Shown here: piece after piece, positions 1 to 13,600 of the stretch
Position numbering within the stretch: position 1 is the first letter of the stretch
Layout: each line of letters begins with the position of its first letter
From: Paulownia fortunei
Taxonomy: Eukaryota > Streptophyta > Magnoliopsida > Lamiales > Paulowniaceae
Reading direction: 5' to 3'
Assembly (NCBI GenBank): GCA_019321725.1
Contig: CM033110.1
Location: forward strand, 24,235,210-24,299,209
DNA: 64,000 nt
Translations under genes and position numbers: made by a program
Notes under the pieces: model-generated
Seen by the model: the letters and a program-made list of their open reading frames with translations, nothing else
Told to the model about the DNA's origin: nothing
Database searches by the model: none

Positions 1-2875
1 CAACAAAAATGTGGAATTTTTTTTATGGAGTTAGGGGGTTTTCGGCGAAGAGCATGAGGAGTAAAGTGGAGAAACGGATGCAAAGGGAGTCAGGCAAAAC
101 CCTCAGGGAAATTCGAAGGGCTAAAAAGTTGAGGAAGAAATTGATGACTGATGAGGAACGCCTTATCTACAATATTAGAAGAGTATGCTACTAATTACAG
201 TAGTTATTGGATTTTTTTGTTGCTTGAAATTGTTTGTATAAATGTTATGCCTTAATTTTCTTCATTACCCATTGCTTGCTATTTGTTGGAATTTTAGTTG
301 GTCGAAATTGTTTGTATAAATGTTATGTCTTGATTCTTTGATTCAATATGCACTTTATTAAGCATTTTTAGTTGCTAAAATTGTTTGTGCAAATGTTGTG
401 TGTCGAATTTTCAATTCAATAGTTATTAATTGATCTTCTAGTAATATCTTGCTTCCTAGTAATTGGTGTTTTAGTTTGTGTAAATGTTATGTCTCAATTA
501 TTCATTTCAATGCGATCTTAATTGAGATATGTAGTAATATTTTTGCTTCATAGTTATTGGAATTTTAGTTGCTCATGAATTGCTTGTGTAAATGTTATGT
601 TTCAATTCTTTCATTCCATTAGTTCTTAAATTGAACTTTGTACTAATATTTGCATCCTTGTTATTTTCTGATGCTGCGGAATTGTTTGTCCAAATTGTTT
701 TATCTTTATTCTTCAATTCAGTGTCTTATTCATTGAGAGTTTTTGATTGTTTGTGCTTTGCCTGGACTCCTACTGTGATGTGCAGTCATGTCCATTTTCT
801 CTGGTGTTTACTATTATAGAGTAATAGAAGAGAAGGTTAGAATTTGGAAACAAGTAAACACCATATGTTTTTCCGGGATAAATGATATCAAGCTTGTGAA
901 ACTGTTTTTGACTTTCTCGTCCCTTTTTACATTACTGCATATCGTGCATTTACATTCCTTTAGATTTCTTGAAAAGCATATTCAAACTTTATGTGTTGGT
1001 TCAATGTTGTTTTGCATTTGGTTGTACTATTTGCCGTCTCCATGATTTTCTTTTTGGGATTGGACTTGGTTATTTTTATTTTTGCTAATTTATCTCTGGT
1101 TCACTTGAAATAATACTCATTATCTTAATATTTGGCAATGCCGATTTCTCTCTTTTTCCTACCCCTTTGTTATGTTCTTTTATTTTCACCAGCATATTTT
1201 GCACTTTTGCTTCCTGTTTGACTAGTACAGGCAAAGAAAAAGGTCGCTTTGCTTCTTCAGAAATTGCAAAAGTATGAATTGCCAGAGCTTCCACCTCCTC
1301 GCCATGACCCTGAGCTGTTGACTCTAGAGCACTTACAGGCATACAAGAAGATTGGCTTCAGAAATAAAAACTATGTTCCTGTTGGTGTTCGTGGAGTCTT
1401 TGGAGGAGTTGTTCAAAATATGCACCTTCATTGGAAGTTCCATGAGACAGTGCAAGTTTGTTGTGATAATTTTCCCAAGGAAAAAATTAAGGAGATGGCA
1501 ACCATGCTGGCAAGATTGAGTGGTGGGATTGTGGTCAACATACACAATGTGAAAACCATTATCATGTTCCGTGGCAGAAATTATCGTCAACCGAAAAATT
1601 TGATACCTATCAATACCCTAACGAAAAGAAAGGTCATGTATAATCTTCCTTTCATTGGTTGCTTGCATGATTTTTACATAATTTTTGAGTCTTAAATCAC
1701 CCAGTACACTTTTTACCTAGAAAGAGGGTCCATATTAGCAGCCCTGCTAGAGACGCAACATATTTCTTCTGCAACTTTCGAAATGCTTTGTAAAATTGTT
1801 CTGTGAAATATATGTTTTAACCATAATCATTGGTGTCTTTAACATGCAGGCATTATTTAAGGCGCGATTTGAACAAGCTCTCGAATCTCAGAAACTTAAC
1901 ATAAAGAAAACAGAACAAGAGCTCCGCAGGAAGGGGGTAAATCCCGATGATCCAGTTGCCATGGCCAGCATCCAGAGAGTGGCCTCCACATTTTTCAATG
2001 CTATTGACAAGAGAGAAGGAAGTCCCTACATCTTTCGGGAGGACAAGACAACACAAGTGGAAACTGAGGGCTTTCAACAGCCTCAAGATGCTGAAGATGA
2101 CAGTGACCAGGAGGAGCTTGACCGCTTCATTGCTGAGATAGAAGATGCGGCTGATAAAGAATGGGCTGTGGAAGAGGCAGCAGAGAAAGAAGAACTTAGC
2201 CAGATTAGATATTGGAATAGAGAAGATTTCAGTGGTAGATTCCGAAGATCTGAAGTGATTAGAAGTGAGGATTCAGATGATGAAAATAGGAAAAGGATCA
2301 GAAACTGGAATCAGACGCGTAGGAGGACAAATGTTGATAGTGAGGGCGAAGATGGAGATGTTTATGAGCTGGATGACAAGCGGGATTCTGATGGTACTGA
2401 AGAATTGAATCATGGGAGTGATGGTGATGGCTCTGAGGAATCTCATGATAAATTTGCTGCAAGTAAAGTGGAGAGATGGCAGCATAGTAAGATTGGTAGA
2501 GCCAACAGCAAGGGTTTTAGGAGAAATGAAATTGAATCCAAAGGTAGGAGGAAAAAGAATACTGTTTCAGAAGATACATTAAGTGACCTGGAAGATGTAG
2601 CCTGGGAGTCAGAGGGAGAAGGAAAAAACCTGAGATCTAGAGCATCAATTTACAATTATAGAAGCAGTACTGATGACGAGAACTATGAGCAATTGCAGAG
2701 ACATGAGGGAAGTAATTCCAAGAGAGGTATGGATAGAGGAACTGCAGCCACATTGGAAGACAATCCTATGGCTGAAGACATGTTTAGTGAATCAGAGATT
2801 GCAAAATGGGAATCAGATGCCGCATCAGGAGATGATTGTTATCATCACAGTAGCGATGGTGAAGGCAGCAAATAA
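1..2875 (+). CDS. CFM9: CRM-domain splicing factor, mitochondrial CFM9 type (5' partial)
   Basis: Three coding exons are visible: up to 182, 1231-1632 and 1850-2875, all with GT-AG borders and matching phase. The CRM (CRS1/YhbY) domain fills exon 2, with the basic RNA-binding signature GVRGVFGG and the MFRGRNYRQP end. Exon 3 opens with ALFKARFEQALES, typical of the CFM9 subgroup, and runs into a long acidic, Ser/Asp-rich tail. Family members bind group II introns and assist their splicing; this subgroup is mitochondrial. An ATG lies at position 9, but the T-run ending in an AG near 33 just before GFSAKS looks like a splice acceptor, so the presequence exon is probably left of the window. From position 9 the protein would be about 533 aa. 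The tail may be shortened by a frameshift (see findings). The alternative is another single-CRM paralogue; family assignment is firm, exact orthology less so. Confidence 0.85.
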
Positions 2876-3377
2876 TTGAAGGGAAACATTGAAAAATAGT
2901 GGGAATGGTAAAAAGACGAAAAGCTCAAAGGAGATGAATGAATTGGAACTAGTTCAGTTACAGATGAACAGACGAAGCTCTCCCAGTTACATATCAAAAG
3001 AAATGGAGTAAATGATCTATTATTAAAAAGTAGATCCGGAGGAAAGGAGCAAACTGCTTGGAAGTTTAGGACTCCTACTCTTGAAGAGACTAAAGAGAAA
3101 ACACTGACCTCTCAATGTGGCATGCTGCATTTGGGCTGAAACTCTGCATTTAAGGGCATTGTCAAATTATTTTTCTGAAGGGGATAAATATCCTACTATC
3201 ACCAATTCATCTTTGTCTCCCTTCTTCCAAAATGCAGATATTGCTGCAGAGCAGAAAATCTACATGCATTCAATGGTGGAATCTGGACAAGTATCCACTG
3301 CCAAAATTCTCTCAACACACTCGGGATTGTTGGAGAAACATCCTTGCCTATTACTGATGCCTCTGGACAATAACTAA
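2876..3377 (+). other. 3' UTR or decayed C-terminal coding of the CRM gene
   Basis: Just after the stop, one frame (about 2892-3010) and then another (about 2940-3137) read as charged Lys/Glu/Ser-rich peptide without stops, in the style of the CFM9 acidic tail. Neither starts with a useful ATG. A further open stretch at 3117-3377 is unrecognised. This is either 3' UTR or the remains of a longer C-terminus. Confidence 0.35.
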
Positions 3378-6300
3378 TTCAAACAAATCTTTAAGCATCA
3401 ATATTGGCCTTTCTCCACGATTCAATTTCAAGAATTGAATATTCTCCCTTCATTCTTTACAGCATTTTATGTCATAATATCAAGAATGCATGCCAGTGTG
3501 CCTATCGGTCAGGGTCTCAGCAGTGAGTTCTAGGTGGTTTTTCGGTTAAGTTTATAAAACATCTAATATTTATAATCTTTAGAATGCATGATAAAAAACT
3601 CGAAATAAGATGTTACAAGTTTATTAACTCAAAAATAATAGCATGTAGATGACAACTTATTTGTGATCTAACAATGAAATTAAAAGATTATAGTTACTAA
3701 CTCTCTCAAACATATTGCCTGTCCTTGGAGTTTATTTAATCCAAACGAGTTGACACATTATTCTTAAAGTAAAATCTGACATTTTATAAAATAAAATATG
3801 TATAATATAGTTCTTCATAAGCTTTAGCCAAACGAATCTAACTAATCAATCGAAAGTATGTGGTTGCATTTGAATGAAAAGATTTTAATTTGAAGGAAAA
3901 TATTTCAAATGACTCCATATAAGATGAATTTGAAAATTACTATAATGATTCAAAAAATATTTCAAAATTAAAATTTTCGAATTTGAAATTCAATGTATCA
4001 TGAAATTATTCAAATAAGCTCAAAAATCTATTATTATGCATTTACGGATTTGAAAATTATAAGATTATTCAAACAAGCTCATTGATTTGTTATTGTAAAT
4101 CTAAAATTATTAACTCCAAATTTATCAATTCAAATGAAGTCGAAAGAAATTTATTAAGGATCAATGAAATGGTAATCCTTTTCATAAAGATTGGATTTAT
4201 TTTCCTTTCTACATCAGCCCACAATTGAGCAAACTGCTCAACTATGGCTAACAATTGGTTGATTTTAATCTGAATTAATTCCTGGTTCGATTATTTAGTA
4301 TATGTGATGATTATAAGATCCAATTATGGTTGAAAATGAGACTGAGTGATTCGATTTGTTTACCCTGAATTCCATAAATTTATAATTATATACCTCCCAT
4401 TAATAGGTTATGACCTCACACCATATTCTTGGAGAAAACTTGAACGATCTTTAAGTAAAATGTTGCCAAATATGTAGGTAAGTTTTACGTAATGGTTGCC
4501 TCATCATAAAATTGAATTTGTATTCACAATCTATTTTAACAAGATAGCAATAGTTGAGAATATAATGAGTTTGTGCTTCAGAGCGCGGATGATGTTTTGT
4601 CTAATAGAATAAAGTATTAAAGTTGAATATTTAATAAAATTAGGTAAATAACAAACTATTCACTCTATTAAATAAAACAAATGTGAAATGTAACCCTATA
4701 GCACTAAGGTTGCTCATCCACTTTATGGCAGCAAACATGGTATGTATCATTTTGTTCATCTACCCATGAATAATTAACTTCTCATTTGGCCTCAATTTGT
4801 TTTATTCTAATTCTTTGTAATGATGATCCTTTTTTCCAATTTAAAGGGGTTGAAATGAATCCTAAACAAAGTGCAGGCCTTGGATGCAACAAAACAAACT
4901 GGTGCAGTGAAAACTAGTACATTAGGATTTAGGGGGTCAATTTCAAAAAAATTGGGGTATGATGGACAATTCAAAACTTTGTCAAATGTGAATAGTCATA
5001 CAGTAGTGGGCTGTTTTGGTTCGAACTTTAGTGAGCCCCAAAATGCAATGTCGGATGATATTGCTTTGAATGGTAGAGCAAAGATTAGTTGGGCAGCCCG
5101 AAAGTGAACACAACAAAAGGAACGTTTGTTTTTCATTTCAGTGATTTTTTTTTATTATTATTTTAAATGCATAAATTATTTTTATTTTACTCCATTTTAT
5201 TAAAAATAATATATTTTATCTTCTAATTTTTTCATTTAAAACACTTACCAACCCTATTCCCCTCGTTTTCAAACTTATTATTACATAATATCAATCAATC
5301 TTTTTTTTTCATTCAACTCATTTCTCCCTACAACTACACACTCTCTCATTAATATATTTTTATTATTATCTATATTAATAATATAAGACCCACAACTACC
5401 CATTAACTCTCTTTAACATATTTTTATTATAAATTAAAAATATTAATTATGGATCCTACCACTGACTATCAAATCATTTAATATTATATGCATATAATTT
5501 GAAAATAATTTCATTAAAAATAATAAACCAAACATAATTTCATACTTAACCCTATAAATTTTATATCTAAAAATAATTATCAAATATATTTTTAATCTCA
5601 CACAAAAATCAATAAAACTTCTCCAAAAATATTAAAAATAAAAATTCTCCCTTAAAAAAAAAAACCTAACAACCTAGGCTCTGGGGACTTTTGAAAAAAT
5701 CTATCTTCCGAAATTTTTTTTGGGCTCAGTTGGTGTTTGGTTGGTAAATGTTTTTGTTGTTCTCACTTTGACCCTTCAGGTCAACTATATCTTTGAAAAA
5801 AACCTCGTCGTCTGAAATTTGTTTCAGCCAAAGTTGTATTTATTCTCATGTCCACAGCTGCACCACTGTTCATGATGGGATTCCGGCCAATCTTCCAGCT
5901 CCGGCTCTTTACCAATGACGTCCCCTGAATCCGAAAAATGGAATCGGTATTATTTTTTCTAGGCTTCATCTCCTTGTCTGCTGCAACCACCATAAATTAC
6001 AACAACATGCATTCTTGTTTTTGTGTTATGGTTGTCTAATCATCTCTAATTTTTTCAAACCTTCCATATATACCATCTCCATGTTCGAGTAGCTTTGTTG
6101 ATAAATATGTCTTCGCTGGAGATCGAAGATTATATTTCACACCATATGGCTTCAATTTTTTACCCCTTGATTCGATATGATAGTAATTAGTAAATTTGGA
6201 CATATGATGAGTAGGGTAAACAAGAGATTGAACATAGAAGATAGTGGTGGAGTAGAAAAAAATGATAATAAATTAAGAAAGAGAAAATAAGAATTGAAAT

Positions 6301-8640
6301 GAGGCAAAGAAATTTATAATTAAATATGAGTTATTCAAATAAATTAAAAAATATAATAGAGATAATATGTAGTATTTTTTTTAAATACTGTTAAATTTTA
6401 GTGTTAAAATAGAATAAATAATTATGATTATTAAATTTGAGTTATTCAAATAAATTACAAAATATAATATAGATATTATGGCATAATAATTTTTTTTACA
6501 TTCATAATATGATTTTAAAATGCTTTCGTAAATACAAAATTCATATTTATGTACGTTGAATTATACACATTATATAAATACCATCATAATTGTATTTATA
6601 GTGGTATACTTAATTATACTAATTGAATAGTAAACAAAAAAGAATTAATATTTCACAAAAGATTAAAATACAAAATAAAGTACCAAAAATGAGTTCTTAC
6701 AAAAATTCTCATATCCAACCAATATTTCATAAAAAAATTTAAAAAAAAAATTTCATATTCAATCATCATTTCACACAAAAAAAAAATATCACATCAACTA
6801 TTATCATTTCATTTTCATCCGATATTCAATCATACTTTTCAAATTTATTTATTTATTTTTTAAATAATTTTTTTAATTATTTTCTTTCAAAATAAAAATA
6901 CACGAAATAAAAGGAGAAACAACCACACCCATTTTGATAAAACGCGAAAAAAGCATCTCATTTTCGAAAAAAGGAGTCTTGAAAATATTTTAAAAATAAC
7001 ACCATCCTCTAAACTTATTTTTTACAGTATACAATTCCATTTTCAAAAGCCTACACAGCTAGTTGACTACACATTATTGTTAGAATTTTGGGTCCATTTT
7101 TTAGAGGAAACTATTTCCTCACGTGTTGTTGCATGTAGGGAAACAAGTAAAACAAAGATTAAAATTTTGTTACAAAGGTAAAATGATTTTTTCATATGTT
7201 GATAAACATATTTACAAGGTGTTTCCCTAAACTTATTTATGATAGATTTCAAATTCATAATATAGAGTTATTTGAAATTATATTTTTCAAATCTTTCTTC
7301 TCTTAAATCCTTCAAATTCTCTTCTTAAATTTAAATTCTTTTGCCCAAATGCAACCTTAAAGATCTTATATAAGATATTCTTGGAGTTTACAATATGTTA
7401 GATCATATTTTAAAAATAAGTTAGATCATGAAACTATCAAAATATTAATACTCATAATTTTATAACTAAATTATCAAAATTAAAGGAGTTTTTTAAGATT
7501 AAAAATAAATTAAAAACTTCTTCCTTTTATAAAAAAAACTTATAAGATTCTAACATCTTATTTTACGATATTATAAATTATTTTTTTAAAAAAATTACCA
7601 AACATTTCAAAGGACTTATAAAATCTTTAAAACATCTTATTATAAGTATAAGGTCACCCAAACATTCTCCAACTCAACTAATCAAAGTTTTGAATTATGC
7701 TAGTTAAAAGCATTTTTCTTTTCATTCAAAAAACAAATGAGCAAAAAGACATGTTCCAAATTTTGATAAATCACTATACATAAATATATGGAGAAATTGA
7801 GAGAGTAAAAACAAATAGACTCCTTTTCAAATATATAAATATTATCATAATATTCAAGGACAAAATAATTATTAATAATTTAATAATTTATCTATTTTTA
7901 ACTTTTTGTTATTTGATGGCAAAATTTGTTCATTTGTGACTTTTGAGTTTTTTAACAGAGCAAGCTTTAAAAATAGATTTTTGTAAATATGAAAGATGCA
8001 AGGAAGGAGTAAATAATTTTCATTATAAAAGATTAGTATAATTAACCCTCTTGTTTAATGTAGTGGCTTGTGCCAACCAAAAAATAAATAAAAATCTTTT
8101 GACAGAAGTGCAACAACTTTGTGGCCAATGAATATGCAAATAAATCCCCATCAATTGGCGGTTGCATATACATATAAATATACTTTCATCAGAAACAATT
8201 GACAGATGGGACAGCCACAAAAACCTTTTGAGGATACAAAATCTTATCAATAAAAGCCACCAAAGAGAAACAATCCGAAATGCGATGAAAAAACCAAAAG
8301 ATATGATCTAAAATGCAACAGAAAAGACAAGTGCTAGCATCATTATCAGTCCTAGTCCTAGTGAGTGGTCATGATACAAATCAAGGAGTTCAAGAACAAG
8401 CTATAAGAATACACAAATAAATTAGTTTGAGATGAAGAGGTAAAAGAAGAAAAGAATAAAAGAAAAAAGCAGAATGAAGAAGCCTGGAAGTAATCACGTT
8501 GCCTTGGTAGAGAGTTCCAGATTCATGAAGTACAAAAGCCGGCAAAACATGAGCTGGTAAGCCATCAAGTCTTTCCCCTAACATAAGCCTCTTCACTTGG
8601 ATGGAAAATGAATTTGAGTATATCCATGAGTGCACATCTT
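3378..8640. other. AT-rich intergenic region
   Basis: Mostly AT-rich spacer with poly-A/T runs and no convincing gene. Two less AT-rich islands stand out: an open stretch at 4871-5107 (listed separately) and a 70-codon minus-strand open frame at 5781-5993 with no family resemblance. The parts at about 7370-7680 resemble the foldback-like DNA near 58517-58905. A short imperfect inverted pair may join about 3855-3920 with about 7255-7365. Confidence 0.5.
4876..5107 (+). other. Orphan coding-like exon, unrecognised
   Basis: A stop-free frame of about 77 codons begins right after an acceptor-like sequence (AAAGTGCAG before 4876) and ends in TGA at 5107. Base composition and codon use look more protein-like than the flanks. 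There is no in-frame ATG near its beginning and no family motif I recognise. It could be the last exon of a dead or captured gene. Function is not assignable. Confidence 0.25.
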
Positions 8641-8762
8641 TCTAGCTATTCTCTAAAGATTGACGTACATTGATACCATACTAGTCACCCGTTGTCCTCG
8701 GTGCACTGTAAAATCTGCACGTACTATTGTCAAGAAAATGTGCCTCATTGCATCCTGGGTAC

Positions 8763-9869
8763 TTAGCCACGTTCTCTTATGCAATTCCCAGGCAAAAGGT
8801 ACCTGTAGTTGTCTGCATTTTCCAACAAAAACGAGGGAAGATGAACAGCCGAATATGAATGAGGGATAGGACCCATTTTCCCAATCATATCCCTGAATGT
8901 GTACTCCTCAGGCAGCATGTCATACAAATCAAGCCCTTTGCAGATTAGATCCTGAATCCTTTTGGGGCTCAGGTAATGAGAGAACCTAACTCGATCATTG
9001 TGGCTGTAGGCTTTCATCTTGAATATGAAATCACTGATATAGCGGAAGCAAAAGCTACAATGCCAACCTGAATCTGACAGAAGGTAGTCAGTTTGACGGT
9101 AATGGGCATACCTGGTCTTCCCCCTCTGGTACCTGTGGACTGAAGCTCTCCAACTCAGGTGATCATACTGAAACTCGAATGAGTATAAGTAGTTCCTCAG
9201 CTGAAGGTGAAGAATGGTAGGAATATCATCGCACCACCTTAGCAGATCAATTGTATGCCTGCTGGGAATCTCATCAACATCAGACATTATCAGCAAATCA
9301 TCATCTTCTATGCCTGCAATTCTGAGAAGCTGGTCGAGTGCAAGTCTCTGGTATGCTTCCTCAACAAATGGGTTTTCACCTTTCCGGAATCTTCCACCAA
9401 TTTTTCCATAAGTCAATCGAGGCTCAACAAATTTGAACTTGTCCCGGTTTATGGCAAAGTTGAGAGGTTTGGGTAAAGCAGTGAAAGTGGAATTTGATTC
9501 AAGCAGTACAAACTGAGTGATGTAAGGATACAGTTCTTTCCATCTGATTGTGAGCATGTCCACTTCATTGCTGAATAACACTGCATCATACACACGCCTA
9601 GGGAACTCCCGAATTCCCCAACCATGGAGCTTGCATAGAGTCTCCACTGAGACATTTTCATGGTAATAATGGGTTATGGGGATAAAAGGCTTTGGAGGAG
9701 ATTGCCATAGTGGGCGAAGGAAGTAGGAGATCTTTTGCCCATGAAAATAGATGCCAACTATGCCTGTTGGAACTATGAGGAACAAGAAGACAATGGCCCT
9801 GAAATCTAGTCCCAGGGGCAAACACCGGTGTCTTGACATGCTTAAGAATGCTGGGGAAGCCTGCTGCAT
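8763..9869 (-). CDS. Beta-1,4-mannosyl-glycoprotein beta-1,4-N-acetylglucosaminyltransferase-like, GT17 family
   Basis: One large exon encodes a type II membrane protein: a short N-terminal stretch, a membrane anchor at about residues 24-41, then the GT17 catalytic domain. Landmarks are QKISYFLRPLWQSPPKPF after the anchor, the acidic DVD motif within IMSDVDEIPS (residues 197-199, a presumed metal/donor site) and N-glycosylation sequons near residues 72 and 126. GT17 includes animal GnT-III; plant members are Golgi-type proteins of poorly known substrate. The ATG at 9869 overlaps an acceptor-like TATGCAG, so the catalytic exon may instead begin at 9863 and be joined to an upstream exon; an internal ATG lies at 9839. 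A damaged match to the usual family N-terminus lies at 10631-10695. Length from 9869 is 368 aa, close to family size. Confidence 0.9.
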   Translation of the reverse strand: MQQASPAFLSMSRHRCLPLGLDFRAIVFLFLIVPTGIVGIYFHGQKISYFLRPLWQSPPKPFIPITHYYHENVSVETLCKLHGWGIREFPRRVYDAVLFSNEVDMLTIRWKELYPYITQFVLLESNSTFTALPKPLNFAINRDKFKFVEPRLTYGKIGGRFRKGENPFVEEAYQRLALDQLLRIAGIEDDDLLIMSDVDEIPSRHTIDLLRWCDDIPTILHLQLRNYLYSFEFQYDHLSWRASVHRYQRGKTRYAHYRQTDYLLSDSGWHCSFCFRYISDFIFKMKAYSHNDRVRFSHYLSPKRIQDLICKGLDLYDMLPEEYTFRDMIGKMGPIPHSYSAVHLPSFLLENADNYRYLLPGNCIRERG

Positions 9870-10630
9870 ATGAAAACAAGTATTCCCTAAGACAACCAGA
9901 TCATAATAAAAGAAAACAGATCATTCCCCCAGGCCCAACGTAGAATGGAAACCTTGACAGGATAAGAGAGATTATTAAATAACAGTTTGCTTATTCTTCG
10001 AGGTATCTTAAACTATCGTATTTTGAAATTTCCTCAACAGCACCAATGTCATTTTTTAATTTCATGACCACGACAAAGTACTAAAGAATTCTCGCAAGTT
10101 TCAAGTCTGATGGTAACAAACCCCTGCCCCACAAACAATAAACTGAGTAATATATCTCTAAAACAAACATATTCAAAATCACAGAAAGAAAGAACACCTT
10201 TAAGTTCAATTGTCCCTTCAAACTTCAGAAGGAGAGAGATAATCCTCAGAAGAGCTAAACCCTGAAACCACATAGAATGAAAGAAAACCCATAAAAATTG
10301 CGGCCACAATAGAATTCCAAGACACAATTGAAGCACCACTATCCCCTCAAATAAAATACCACTACAAAACAGCAAGAAGAAAAGCCGCTCATGATTAAAT
10401 ATCCTACATTTCTGGACGATTTTTGGTTCTGTAGGACGACTGCAGAAAGTTGTAAAGGCTACAGATAACTCTGGCTATGCAAAAGCCCAAAAGTTTTTGG
10501 GAAACAAAACAACAAACCCACATCAAACTATTGCATAACGTAAAATCCCAAAAAATAGCATACCTCTGTGCGAAAAACTCAGAAACAGCTTAAGTTTCAA
10601 TCTTTCAACCAATTACAGGAAAGCAATGGC

Positions 10631-10695
10631 ACAATAATCTTCACATATATCATCACTCCACTCTTTTTGGAAGTATAATGCCCATCAAATATCAT
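10631..10695 (-). pseudogene. Possible first exon of the GT17 gene, frame disrupted
   Basis: From an ATG at 10695 one frame reads M-I-F-D-G-H-Y-T-S-K-K, and a second frame at 10654-10631 reads DDICEDYC. Plant GT17 proteins commonly begin M-S-D-G-Y-Y-N-S-K-K followed by a DDICEDVC-like stretch (recalled from family knowledge). Eight bases lie between the two blocks, so they cannot be read in one frame. The piece may now act only as 5' leader. Confidence 0.4.
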
Positions 10696-10699
10696 GAGG

Positions 10700-13600
10700 G
10701 CCCAAATTCTCTTTCACCCTCAAAATGCCTGTTTTCTCTTTGTATCCTCAGATAATCCTCCCTCTAAAAAGAAGAAAACTTTCAATTCTCTTTCTCTACG
10801 AATCCCTCTTTCCCCTCCGTGATTGCATACGCATTAAAATCCTGATCATATATAAGCAGAGGGAAAGAGAAAAAGGGAGAAATTTTATATTGGCAAACCC
10901 TGGCAAAAAGACTCCTCCAAAAGAGAAAGACAAAAATTTGGAGAGAAAACAGGGGAATGGAATTGTTCTACTATGCTGTTCCTAAAAACACGAAACTTTC
11001 CTGCAGAAAGGGTTTGTTTTATGTTCCACCAGCCTTCTCATTTCTGCATCTGCCCTTATTTTTTCCGCCAAATTATAGCCGTTTGGTGGTTTTCCTCTCC
11101 TCCTCTTTTTCTCTCATAAAAATTTTACAAATTTTCAGAGAGGGGATAGAGAGGGAATGAAGGGGAAGAAGTAATTATTTATGCAGATATGACCTTTCAA
11201 ATTACTATGTTTACACAAAAAACTAAAAGTAAAAACATATTCCAGATGGGAGGGGAGTTATAATGATTAAGAAGAAGGAAAATAATCTATGGTGGACCAC
11301 ATTCCAACATTTTATACGCGACGTAATGATATGGATGAATATAATACATTTTTTATTAAATAAGATATTTGATATAAAATATATGCTTTTAAAAAAAATA
11401 TTTTATTTTTTATTAAATAAAATATTTAACATAAAATGCATGTCCTCACTCCTCGATACATGTTATTCATATTATTGATTTTTTACTTTATTAAAAAAAA
11501 TTATTTTTTTGAATCAAATTGAGTTAATTCTATAAAGAAAAGTAAGATATAACATATGGTATAGTTGCCTTGAAGAGAGGCAAACAATATAATTTACATC
11601 GTACTACAATGGTATGAATAATCTGTACATTTTCTAGAGCGAGATGAGAAATATTTAAATTTATTTTGTTTCCTTAATTATTTAAGAAATAAGAACATGG
11701 TTTTCTGTGCAGGTATCTTCAGCATGACTCCAACTTTTTGTTTTGGATATGGGCGAATCACCCTATAGGGAAAAGGCCAGCATCTTTGCTCAACCTTTTT
11801 ATTTTCTGTTTGCTTTACTTCTATTACTAATATTTTTATTTATTTATTTGTGGTAATTTTAGAAAGAGAAAAAGTTAAAATTTGGTGAAAAGAAGTCCAG
11901 AAAATGTGGATGGAAGTTAGGACTTGCGGGGCTCAAAATATAACCAAATTGAAGCGGAAAAGGAGAGATGGATAAATAAAGCAGGATTCTCTTGAGTGGA
12001 AATGAGGCATAGATTGCCCAAATCCTGGCAGAGGGCAACTTCCTTGAAACTAACATATGTTTTTTATTAAGAGCAGGACAAAATTATCCCAAACCATGTT
12101 CTCTGGCTATATCACCAATGCTACATTCCATGGCCAACATTCCATGCTATTCATGATAATGATAGTTTCCAACAGAATCAATTTTAAGCAGGATTAAAAA
12201 AGAATATGCTGAATTTTTTATTTATTTATAACTACATGGAAGTTGATAGAAAAAGAAAAGTTGCATGAGGGTCGAATATATTGGAAGCTTTGTGCCAATG
12301 AAGATGCAAAATTATCTGTAAAATACTGTGTTTGATAATTTAAGTTTCGATGATTTATACATTTTGGTTGTAATCTTTCCGCGTTTCTACTTAACCTTTT
12401 TTTTTTGGGGGGGCATTAAGAACCTAAAATGTGAACATAATGGAAAAGAAAACTAGAATGAACTACAACTACAAGATACTAAATGAAATACGTGAATATA
12501 TATTATACTTATATATAGTTTGTGGTACAAAATTACATAAAAAGAAAATTCTAATACTGAAAAAGGTTAGTGTTATAAGTAAATTGTATCCTTTAACAAG
12601 GAAAAAAGAAAGTGGGATTTTTTTTTTTTTTCAACTTGCAATTATAGATTGAACACAACTGGTTTGTCAATTGACACATAGTCATTATACTGGATTATTG
12701 TTCATCATTTAGCCCTTGGATCTTCTCACTGGTAGCTACTTAATTTTCCTGCTAAACGAAATGCTTGTCATAAGCTTATACCAGTCCAAAGGAGTTTACC
12801 TACTTAAAGCAAATATACCAACTCTCTCGTTTGGTGGAAGAATAGTGGCCAATATTTTGTCGCACTAATATAGATTTTCCTCGATTAAAAAATTGTTTAA
12901 TCAGAAAGTCAGGAAAAAAAGTTTGATTACACGTGTTGATTTGTGTGTGTGGTGAGACTGATAAGGGTTTTGTGAAGACAATCCCGACTGTATTCGCTGG
13001 TGCAAGTTATTAATCTTCCATTTGGGGGCTGATTAAGTATAATCAATGGTGGTTCTTAATTCATGAGTAATAAGTAATATGTACCATCTTAATTCATGAG
13101 TAATAAGTAATATGTACCATCTCATTCTTATTTTCAACTATCTTTTGGAAAGCATATTAAAGGGAGGCCTATAACACGTTGGGTATGTCTTTCAGAGTTA
13201 ATTTTTTTTGCTTAATTCCTTCTTTTCGTGTTTTTAAATAAAAATTACATTCGGATTATCACATGATTAATGTGTCACCCGTGATTATTGTTGTTTGCTA
13301 CTTCCACATATTCTACACTGTGACTTAAACAGGACAAGTTCAACCTTCAATGACTTCTTGTATTGAACAAAATTCATTGCTTGATTGAATCACGATTCTA
13401 ATGCAATATCACATTTTATATACCTCATTTGTTTACAAATTTTCATCCCGTCTGTTCAAATTTGAATTCTGGTAGATCTGATCTGTGAAGTTTTGAGTTA
13501 AATTCTATTAGTTATTTATCTAATTATTTTTATGTGAATTATAATTCTTGATTATTTCATTGAGTTAACTTTAGGTATATCATACAAAATTATAAGTATT

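Noticed and set aside
5781..5993. 70-codon minus-strand open frame as a gene
   Set aside because: It starts with ATG and is less AT-rich than its surroundings, but I recognise no family, promoter or flanking exon.
9658..9879. Alternative minus-strand open frame over the GT17 anchor region
   Set aside because: It overlaps the GT17 exon in another frame and has no family features; the GT17 frame carries conserved residues over the same bases.
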